From assembly GCA_963978905.1 (NCBI GenBank), contig OZ022256.1:37744001-37808000 (forward strand): a DNA stretch of 64,000 nucleotides, given 5' to 3'. Position 1 is the stretch's first letter. Each line of letters opens with the position of its first letter. The position numbers and the translations under genes are program-made. The notes under the pieces were generated by a model, which worked only from the letters and a program-made list of their open reading frames with translations, made no database searches and was not told where the DNA came from. Below are positions 21,957 through 32,119 of the stretch, piece after piece. This DNA comes from Trichostrongylus colubriformis (taxonomy: Eukaryota; Nematoda; Chromadorea; Rhabditida; Trichostrongylidae).

Positions 21957-24365
21957 TGTGAATCAAGAAGACTGTGCTGGCCACAGTGAAGCAAATAGCC
22001 ACGAGTGGGCAAATGGTGAAGAGCAGTACCACACGGTTCATACAGTGACGTTCGCATCGGAGGGAAAATTCAAGGTGTTTGAGGAATACTTTCGTTTGAA
22101 AATTTTACGACGTTTGTCTGCACCTACTCTGCGAAAATTCTAGTCACTGTCGCTATAGAGTTTAGCTAGTTCATTTACCGATGGGAGTTGGAGAGTTACT
22201 CGATTTTCGCAGATGTGAATCGACGAGTCGAGTAAAAGAACTGTCAATTCCTTGTAAACAAAGTATAACAAGGCAGGAGGCTTCTATTATATGTTGGCTT
22301 CTTCTCACTTGTTGCTGTCGAAAAGGTGATATGACTGTTCTGCAGGTGTAATCGTTGTGGAAAGTATGTCTGCGAGGGCGAGCGCCGAATTCGTCCTAGC
22401 AAGACGAAAGTTTTTCACTGAACTTGCTTTGTCAGTGCTCGTCACGAATCCAACGGTACAGTCACAGTCAAAGCATGCTTTGGCCGTATTGATTATGATG
22501 TCGAACCAGCGCTTATAAAGTTGTCCGATATGCAGAAAATGCTTCTGAAATTTTTACTGGAAGGTAGGCAAAGGGCAGCTACCCCTATGTCGTAGACTAC
22601 ATGAATCCTTTAGAAGCACTCACTCGACTACGTACTTCGTCGATGTAGGCAAGGCTACCCAGCGAGAGAATGGCGGATGCATTTTATAACGAAGGGCGAT
22701 TTGCGGAATATTATTCACAGGCATGGAATCAAGCCTGTATACCGTGATGCTGCCGACTTGTTATCCTTCCATTTACGAGTAGCCGAGGAATATCGAGACG
22801 ATGGCATACGTCGGCTAGAGATGCCGGTTGACAGTAGCGGAAAAGGATTCACCATGGGTGAGGATACATGGAAACTTGCACATAAATCACATCAATATCA
22901 CAACATTCTGGGAATTCAGTGATCATTACACCGCTGCAATTACAAATATCTGAAGGCATTCTCTTTTCGCAGCATCTGTTTGGACCACCAACACAATGCA
23001 ACATGGTACAATTTGAAACTAGCCACTGTTGTGATTCCTGTTAATGAGGACAGAGTGCTTCCGGCAGGTTAGTTGGGGTTATCTCGGTGTTAGAGTACAT
23101 CAGACTCACTGTTTCCAGCGTTTATCTTATCTGGTACCATAACGACAGATGATGTTCAAGAGCCTTTTGAAAAGATCAAAAAGCTCATGCCAGAATTCAA
23201 CACGAAGCAAATACTAACTGATGAAGCACTTTGCTTCTGAAGTGATTTGAGAGCAGCATTTCCGTCATTGACAACTACCCTTCGCTACTGTTGATGGCGT
23301 AAAACATGAGAGCGTAAAGTTAGAGAGCTTGTGGAAGTGAGAATTTGTTCTGGAAATAATATAATATTTGTGCGACCTATTAGAACTTTCGCAGTCCCGA
23401 CACCGACAGTATGTAAACAAGAAGTTGCAACAACTGGTTCGCATTGGACAGTTTGATGATTTTCAGTAGAAGTTCGGGCAAATTGTAGTGTACACGGATG
23501 TTGAGAAGCAGAATAAGATTGCACAGTACTTAAGGACCAATTACTTGGGTAAGTTCTACTAGAACGTCCTGTCTCCGTTATAGTGTTGACATTTTTTAGG
23601 AAGAATGTGCAGCTGGGGATCTTTCGGGATGCATGGAGCTGTAGTGGATACTACGATGTTGAGTGAACGGTGGTACCCGCGACTAAAAGTGAAATGCTGC
23701 ACAGAAGCTCTCCAATTTTCAAGCCAAACGCCTGGTAGAGCTTCATATAAGAGAAGTAGAAGACTCAGCAGATTCTAACGACATAGGTAGAGTGTTTGCT
23801 GAGTTGCTCGAGAACAGTATTGAAAAGCATGGTCAGGATCGGTGCCCACTTGCGACAGCGTCTTTTTCGGACTCAGTAGACAACGAAGCAACACCGCATA
23901 GGGCAGGGACTGTCCGGAAAAATACCCGAAAGATCGTGTCGACAGGCAGCGGCATATGAGGGCCTCAGGAAAAGAAGTCAGAGGAGAAGTTCATAGTGAA
24001 AGACGAGAGGATGTACTTGCTTCCGATGAGCAATGCGCACTGTCCTATATGCAGCGTATGACCTTACACTCGGACTTGTACCTGCCTAAATGATAAAACA
24101 GGCACTTTCTGTGTTCACCATCATGCCGCAAAGATCTCACACATTATAAAAGCCAGTTCTCGTGAGAAATCCTTGGCACCAGAACCCGCGGATTTTGTTC
24201 AGGCGCCAACATAGGAACCTCTGGCACCAAACTCCGGGGATATTGTTCATTCGTCAATATTCACAGAGTGGAGAGTGTGCCGCAGAGTCGACTGAGAAAA
24301 GGAAGATGCTCTGGAATACAATAGAACTGGTTGGTTCAGAGCACGAGTATAAAGCTGTTTTATAA
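21957..24365 (+). pseudogene. MULE-type transposase with zinc finger, catalytic domain and SWIM finger, decayed
   Basis: Exon-like blocks on the plus strand follow the order of a nematode MULE transposase. An N-terminal zinc-finger block CNRCGKYVCEGERRIRPSKT (about 22345-22405) leads to GTVTVKACFGRIDYDVEPAL (22450-22510) and a DNA-binding block ITKGDLRNIIHRHGIKPVYR (from 22683). The MULE catalytic core follows, with CLDHQHNATWYNLKLATVVI (about 22978-23040, first acidic residue) and FEKIKKLMPEFNTKQILTDE (about 23165-23225, second). Next is RTNYLG then MLSERWYPRLK (23540-23690). At the C-terminus TRTCTCLNDKTGTFCVHHHA (24070-24130) is a SWIM finger (C-x-C ... C-x-H). Introns with GT-AG edges separate several blocks. 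In-frame stops, for instance after DEALCF and near 23470, kill it. Terminal repeats were not identified. Confidence 0.82.
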
Positions 24366-27240
24366 AAAAATTATTAAAGCGTTCATCGTAATCATTTGAA
24401 ATGTGAACAGGATTGTCAATGATGATATGGATGAGGCTTCAGCAAAGCTGCGTGACATTCAATAGCTTATTGATAAATTGTCAAAAATTAGGCTAGAGTC
24501 TAGCTTCTCAGGAATTGAACTTTCGATGCGTCCCAAGAATACTAAGCTTGGAGCGAAGCCTCTTTCGAAAAATAGCTACACTTCACACGGAGGGAAAAAC
24601 ATTTGGAGTTAGAAGTACTGATATTCGGTAGAATTTTCAGAGATCAGAGCATAGGAGAAGGCTCAATGTCAATCAGAGGGGCGATGGAGGAGAAGGAAAG
24701 CAGCTCAGGTCTTCTTCTCTGTGGACTTAGTCAGGTGACGTCATTGTGCTACGACACCTTCGCTCTACAATGGCTTCATGCCGTACTGCAATAGTATCGG
24801 TTTTTTTATTTCACCTTCACCACGCGAGCATGATTCGTTGTTTAGTTATCATTTGACAACTTGTCACCCTAAGTGGAAAATTGTTTAACCGAACTGGTAA
24901 AATGAACAATGTCAAGTGAGTCGCATTATTCCCCTGATAAATACCAAAATCAAAAAATGTATTTCGGCTCTCTCCGCCAGTGGTCGCGAGCAAGCACCGC
25001 TTTCCGCGAACTCTCTGTGAAGATGGCACTGATGATACTTTCAGAGGGTGATTTAAATAAGTGACGATAGTGAAGAATACGCCGACAATGAGTGATCTCT
25101 TACGCGATCCCTTTTTGGTGCAATAGCAAACGACTCTGAAGATTTTTCCGATCTTGTGCTCTTTATATTTGTTCACTAAACCAAATCATAACGATTTTGA
25201 ATATTTTCTCTTGGTTTGTATTTTTGATATGTGATCATCGAATAAAAACGTATGATATCTGTCGTTATACCACAAAAAGTAGATGCAGGGAGATGCATCT
25301 ATTCCTTCCAACGAAGCCGATCTCGATAGTCGATCATCTATTGATAATGCGAAAAAGGAACGAAAGAACTGACGTTTCACGATTTTCTTCTCGAAAAGCA
25401 AATCTTTACTGCCCTCTCAGCTCTTTATTTCTAACTACAAAATGAAAATGGGATATATCCATATAACACAGAAAAGTATACGCAGAAAGGTGTTCAGTAC
25501 ATGTGGATGAGTCGAATTTAGACAGCTAAGTCGTTTTGCTCTCCCTACCAAATGAAACTCTAGTAATTCGAGAGTGCGAAAAGTGAAAATGGTCGGATAT
25601 GTGATGACGATACGTTGTGAGAGGACGAGTGTTTGTTTTAACGATCGATACGAGAAATGATTCACGAGTAATGCAGATCATAACGAAATATTAGATACAA
25701 ACAAAGCATCCTGCGAGTCTCTCACACTCAGAACGGCCCCTAACACGCCCTAGCAACGATACGTACGCGACTGCCCGCGCTGTCGCACCGTAGATTTACC
25801 TACGATCTTCAAAAACGCCTAATCCGTGCGCTATGGGAGTCACGGAGTTTTCTACGATCATGAAGGTAGGGATAGTGGGGTACGCGGAAAACGAATATGA
25901 CCCTTGTTGTACATGACATCACTTTTGGGCCCAGACATAAAAGAGGATGCCCATTGGCAGACTTCGAAAACAGATTTTAAATCAGCGTCCGGAAGCACAT
26001 CGAGTGATACGAGTTCCATTGCAAATGGCCACCCACTTCAATGAAATCCTTTCCTTGTAAGCGTGGGAACAGTTTAAGTGGCAACCACTTTTCCTTCTTC
26101 AAGGCTTCCCTGTATGCAAGCGAACATTACTAGACGCTCTGTTCAGTTACTGCTAACTCGGCTCTCTTCAATTTAACTTGCTCATCTTCCATAATTTGTA
26201 CTTCAGCTGAACTACGCAAGTCATTGTATAGTCGTAAACGCATTCACCTGCCAACACGATTCTGAATGGAACCTGAATTCGCGGCGCATCCCAACAAGGG
26301 ATTGATTAACGCGAAACCTTTAGCCTTATACTCATTACAACGCTTACAGTTATAGGTGTTATGTGGGGCAAGATGGTAGTGAAGGTGGGGTGCAAGGAGG
26401 CTAGTACTATAGTAGCAAGTGATTACGACTGCTAAGCGTAGATAGCAGGTGAGAACGACGGAATTATGCACGCTCAGCTAGAGCGACCACTATAGTCCAA
26501 TGACTGAGTGCCCAGTAGGAGAAAACATTTCACCTTCTGATATCATTTGAGCAAAGTACATTGAGTAGTCAAGACTTCCAAGTAATGCTGACTGTTCATG
26601 TTCACTACCCAAGTGTAAAACTAATAGTACTTTTTGAACATGCTCACCAAGTGAACTAATCCTACCAGTAGCGACAGAATGCTCAAACCGCTACAGCGCC
26701 TAAACTTTTGGAGAGTGGTGGGCGTTTATAGTGACCAGTTTTGCAAGCGCAGAGTCCTGCGCGTATCACGTTGTGGAAGTATGTGATATCAGTTAGTCAA
26801 TTCGTCCAGGTTCACATGGCGCAAGAGTATAATGGTTCCATCGGCGAGGAATGCTAAATGATTGAAGAACTCAAGAGATGGCGACCACCGTCTCGAGACG
26901 GCCTACACACATCTTCGCTTAAGCCAGCGGGACAGCAATGGCTTGTAGGTGTGTAAGAGGCAAGATATCGACTGCAATAAGACATGATAGAAAAAAAATT
27001 GTAGCGGCCACCTCACCGGGTTATATATGTATCTCGTGAAACCTTGTCCAAATGCCTGCTTCTAGGCTGCAAACCCGTCGGAATCGGGGTAGAAACACCT
27101 TGTTTTCGAGGTTTTTCAAAGTAGAAGTTTAGAACAATCAGAAAAGAACTATACAGCTTGAATAAAAAGAATCGAAGAAATAATAAGGCTATGCTATTCA
27201 GAATCATTTCTTCTTCGTATTCCCGACTCCAAAAAAATGT
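24366..27240. other. Intergenic, no gene recognised; one repeat fragment
   Basis: Segment 25820-26050 resembles the terminal arm of fold-back family 1 (CAGCGTCCGGAAGCACATCG, compare 41855). Segment 26814-26990 resembles 12484-12640, with TCGCTTAAGCCAGCGGGACA near GATATCGACTG. The 26244-26330 stretch (GATTCTGAATGGAACC and GGCGCATCCCA) recurs at 49215-49260. Nothing else is supported. Confidence 0.45.
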
Positions 27241-27252
27241 ATTCTTTTAAGC

Positions 27253-29180
27253 TTGCTATGTAGTTTTCAGTTCAATACACCCAATAAGAACAAAGCCACC
27301 TCACCCTGCAATTCGCCTACCAAAATATCCACGGTATTTCAGATTATGTTACTATTAACGGAAAAATTAACTCAAGAGTTATCACAGATCACTAAAAACA
27401 GCTCTGATAACAATTATAATCATTTGAGAGTTGTGTACAAGTACGCTAGTCCGATTTCACTACCATTATTCAACTATAACAAGTCACTTAAAAACCTGAA
27501 TTACAATAACCTAGTAACAATTCTTAGAGATAAATGCATAGGTGAAATGAAAGAGTACGATGAATATGTAGACAAAGATCACAAATATATAATTACAGGT
27601 AACACGAAAGTACTACCACCTTGAATGAGGATACTGTTAGACAATGGATTAACGACACAGCTGAAGAATGTCCAGAAATTATCAAAAGAAAATATAAGCT
27701 CAGAGACTACATATTACAAGACATTTCTCGGTATCTAAAAAGAAATATATCGAACACTCAAACCTGAACTCCACTCAAACTGTTCAAATAGATGCAATGC
27801 GGTATTCCCAACTGATAAAGGAAATGAAAGAGCTACAGAATGGATTCATTTTTTGCCCTCCAGACGAAGCCAGCAACAATTACGGCATTGTATGTGAAAG
27901 AAATTTTACATCACTAACATTATGAAAGAAATGGGTCTAGGAATTAACAACGACAAAATATTTTATTTCCAGGAAACAGAAAATACGTACACCCTCCTTC
28001 CCAACAGTGAAGAAAGAGATATAGTCACCAAACACTATAAATTTAACATGAACAACAATTTTGAAAATTTTGACAGCATGTCTGCTCCAGCTATTCACGC
28101 TATTCCCAAACGACTTTAGTTGCCTATCAAATCTAGGTTTATTACAGGAGCAAAACCAAGCAGTCTGCGACCGCTTTCCTTAGAAACTCGTAAACACACT
28201 TTTATCGAGACATATTTCATCAATTATAATTATACCCAAGTAGAAATATTAATTTTATTGGATTTTCAGCAACAAAAACATTAATATAGCAGAAGAATTA
28301 CGAAATATCAAAATGGATAACATCGAATTATTCTCAGCATACTTCACAAACATGCTCACTATCCTACCTCATAATAAAATAATGTCCAGTATAAGAGATA
28401 TACTGAAAATTTGCTATAAAGTACCAACAAAAGATACATAGTCACTAATAATCACAAAACTTTTTACACAAGTAATAATTCTTACAAAAATTATCGCTAC
28501 TATACTGTAACAGACATTCTCCACTTTATAGATTATTTACTAAACAACAGTTTCTGTAAATTTTCTCAGCACATTTTCATTCAAAAAATTGTAGTACCAC
28601 AAGACAGCAATGTTAGTCCCCAACTGGCAAATATACCAGTGAAAGTAGGCATATTTAATCTTATCCTATTATGATTACGTTTGCTCTCTCAAAGAAATGA
28701 AAAACACTGATTATACCTTCAAAACTTTACTCTCAACGAAACATGATATTTTATAAGGTTTTGAGATTAAAAACTACACACGGAAGCGATTGCAAATGTA
28801 ATCATTCAGACTTAGGAATCTTGATCAAAGACAATAGGATTAGTACCAAAATGTATATCAAAAGAGACAATTTCGAATTCCCCATTAAAAGATTTCCTGA
28901 TACTATTCCCACAAGCTTTTGTTCCAAAATCAAGCACAATACCACAGAAATACCCAGGATGGCACGAACCTGTACCTATCAAAAAGATTTTATTCAAAGA
29001 GTTAAACACACTCATGAACAATTACAAAATTCCGGCTACAAACTGGACACCTTTTTGACTTGTCTTACTAGATGCCTTTATCAAAATGACTTCATAAGAT
29101 ACAAGTTCAAGCTACTCCATCTTATGGAACTTTATAACTATTTTATAACTGCTCTACCTAATTCAATAAGGTAGAAACAC
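27253..29180 (+). pseudogene. AT-rich reverse transcriptase relic, class distinct from the other elements
   Basis: Three frames read in order. At 28125-28200 KSRFITGAKPSSLRPLSLET matches the front of a class of long invertebrate reverse transcriptases (pattern K-x-R-x-I-x-G-x-x-x-x-x-x-x-P-L-S). At 28310-28400 FTNMLTILPHNKIMSSIRDI corresponds to the palm motif normally D-F-S-x-L-Y-T-x-I-P-H, and 28590-28635 VVPQDSNVSPQLANI to the G-I-P-M-G-x-N-x-x-P block. At 28743-29174 a 143-codon frame covers the part after the catalytic YIDD, with STKMYIKRDNFEFPIKRFP and a C-terminal QLIRY-like helix. The catalytic YIDD was not found, and stops and frame changes occur. An upstream frame, 27253-27624 (123 codons), may be its N-terminal part. 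The base composition is clearly more AT-rich than the flanks. Exact clade is uncertain. Confidence 0.72.
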
Positions 29181-29574
29181 TGTCGAAGTTTTTGTCATCA
29201 AAGTTTATGCTGAGTTATTAAAACAGTATAAGTTTATCATTATTACACTAACCTTTTTTTGATAGTTTTTCACGACGTCTCCCGAATTCCTCACCTTCAA
29301 CATTATTATTATTTCTTTGTACAAAAATTAATGTGATGATTATGTTTCTATGAACTAAACATTGTCACGAGAGAGTCCACCTGATCCATGGTTCACCGCG
29401 TCGCCGTTCCTAGCAGCTATGAATACTACTCGAGATGGTTACCAGCATGGTTAACATGAACCTGTGGCGGCGAGTGAAGTGGGTTCGGGCAAGAAATACG
29501 CTGACAGCCTACCTACAACACAGAACATTCGAAAGCGACTCAGGTTGAATGATATATTGATTCTAAGGCAGCGT

Positions 29575-31052
29575 TCACAGTTTTGGAACTTCCGTTTTTG
29601 CGGAATTTGCGTTTTTGCGTTTTTGTGGTAAGAAGAATAGATAAGTATCTATTGGGAGAATTGCGGAATTTGCGTTTTTGTGGAAATGAAGAGCTGTGGG
29701 AAGCGTGGAAGCCACGTGCGCGGCGCGTGTCATTTCACGCAGCTCATTGTTCGCGAACGGTCGACCATACTGGACTGTGTTTTTAATCGCTTTCCGTTTG
29801 TCATCTTTATGTTGTGATGCCTCTTCACAGACTCTCTTTTCGTCGTACTCTGCGTTTAAGAGAGCATGTGGCGAGCTGCCCGGGTGTGTGCAAGTGTTCC
29901 GGTGATTAGTGTGAGGTCAGGTCACTCATGAGTGGGCTTACTTCAAGAGAGAATTGATTTACTACCTATTCAAGATCTCGGCTACGTAGCTGGTCTACCT
30001 ATGTTACGGATAAGCGTCGAAGTATAAAGGCAGATATTTGTGAAGGTAAATATGTAATAAAGATGGAAAATTTGTAATTCAAATAGTTAGGTTAGGGCAT
30101 TTTCAAATGCAATTTCTCACTGGAAGAAACAACAACTTATGATGAAGTGCAAGCTAGTCTGCAACAGTCCATATTACATCGCTTTAGTCTTACAAAAATT
30201 TTGATTTCGTCGTTACTACCCTCCACACAACACTGGTGACATGAACTCTCGGCATGCTGGTCGGAACACTTGCACGCTAACAGAAGACACTACAGTGTGA
30301 CAGCAGACGAAATTCACAAATCAAAAACGAAAGATTGAGAGCAGAAAAGAGTGAACGAGAAGGGAAGAAACTGTCTGGTGAAAAAGCAATGTATGAGAAT
30401 TATCAGTTCCTTCAGTGTAGAAAGTACTTTGTCTTATCATCCACGTTCGCTGACGAAGTAATCGATATGTTTCTTATCCCTCTCCACAGTTCCACAAAAC
30501 GCAAATTCCACGATTCCGTATTTCCACAAAAACGCACATTACGCAGCTCTCCCTATCGATACGTATCTTATCCCTTTCTGCTGTTTCCACAAAAACGCAA
30601 ATTCTTCGATTCCACATTTTCACAGAAACGCGAATTCTACGATGCTACACTTTCCATGCCTTTTCTTTCTCTAATCCTCTGGTCTCTTCGTATGGAAATC
30701 AATACATATCTAATGGTTTTCCGCATTTCCACAATTGCGCAGTTCCACAAAAACGCAAATCCCGCAGTTCTCCTAACCGAAAAGTACCTTGTCCCTCTCC
30801 ACAACTCTTCATTTCTGCACATTGCGCAGTTCTGCATTTCCACAACAACGTAAATTTCACAATTCCGCACTTTCTATGCCTTTTCTTTTACTAATCCTCT
30901 CTTCTCTTCGTAGCAAGGAAATCGATACGTATCTAATCTTTTCCGCAATTCCACAAAGACGCAAATTCCGCAGTTTTCCCAATCGATACGTATCTATTCT
31001 TCTTTCCACAAAAAAAGGCAAATCCCAAAAATATGAGCGTTGCCTAACATTG
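29575..31052. mobile_element. Fold-back element built of GGAATTTGCGTTTTTGTGG repeats
   Basis: Imperfect inverted ends AAGGCAGCGTTCACAGTTTT (29570s) and, reversed at the right, AGGCAACGCTCATATTTTTG bound it. The left arm (29583-29690) has two or more copies of GGAATTTGCGTTTTTGTGG; the right arm (30485-31020) has about ten copies of the complement, alternating with GATACGTATC-type 10-mers. No coding region is credible here; long frames are by-products of the repeats. An exact target duplication was not found. Confidence 0.75.
29888..30282. mobile_element. Inner unit with ends TGCAAGTGTTCCG, related to the MITE at 8735
   Basis: GTGTGCAAGTGTTCCGGTG at 29888 faces GGTCGGAACACTTGCACGC ending near 30282. 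The terminal motif is shared with 8735-8951, while the interior differs. Confidence 0.55.
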
Positions 31053-32119
31053 ATGAATAACATATAATAATGTACTATGGTCAAAACAACTTTCACCATG
31101 CTTCATTTTTCTTTTACACTCATGAAGGTACGAAGCGCTCACAATATGGTGAGTCAGTTCTTTTTCCAAACAAGCAATCAAAGCAGTCTAATTAGGAAAT
31201 ACTCAGTGATTAACAACACGTAATACATAAATATAAACATGCTTAGTTCTTGTTTTTCTTTTATGATTGGCTTATACTCAGTTTAACTTATAAATATTGC
31301 ATAAAACATGCTTGTCTCCCTTCCCTTACTGATGAGCACAGCGGAGGTTATCTCTAAGTTAACCCACTGTCTAAGGGCTCGTGCGAAACGGAGGTTAAAC
31401 TACTTCTTTGTTTCCTCCCCACTAATCCTTTGAAATATGGCTTCTTTGTTTATAACTGTTTATTTCTTTTGGAAGCTTCATTTGTTTTGTCTTCACATGT
31501 GGGTTCTTCAGCACACCTAATAGGCTTTATGGAATGCGACGAGGCACGAAATTTACCGTTAACTGTGCCTTACATAATCGGTTCATAGGCAGATCTCTTG
31601 CAGTGTCTCCTCTACGTAAATCATGCCTTAATACGGTAGCAAAAATTCTTCGTAAACTGATCGCATGCGTCTCGGTAGGCCTCTTCTTCCAATTGTGGCC
31701 GAGTTGATGTGAGCACAGTCCCATGGATGCTCTTCAAAGTATGGATGCCTCCTCTAATGTAAACCAGACCGAATGCAATTTTTATTCACACAAATCTGGC
31801 AACGGTGGCTCACGCTGCACGGGACTTGTTTCCGCAGTCTGCAGCCGCTGTCATGAAATTATTCTGCTCTTCTTTAAGGAGCTATCCGCATTTTTCAAAT
31901 AGACAGAAACACCGATGGATAGAGAACAAACAGTATCTCATCCATTGGCAACATCAGAAAGATGAAATTATGAAAAATTTCTAACAACAATAACAAATTT
32001 CTCAGTGTGGATCTGATAACAATTGATATCTCACTATATGAGCTTGTCTTCCATGAGCAAATTTAAGATCATGGATGGCTCTCTATTGTCGTATGTGCGT
32101 GTCGTTTTATATAGCGAGG
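31053..32119. other. 3' flank of gene B; nothing recognised
   Basis: No gene seen. A poly(A) signal for gene B was not clearly identified. Confidence 0.4.

Noticed and set aside
30335..30853. 172-codon plus-strand ORF
   Set aside because: Its sequence is repetitive (FPQKRKF-type units) because of the 19-mer array; not a protein family.
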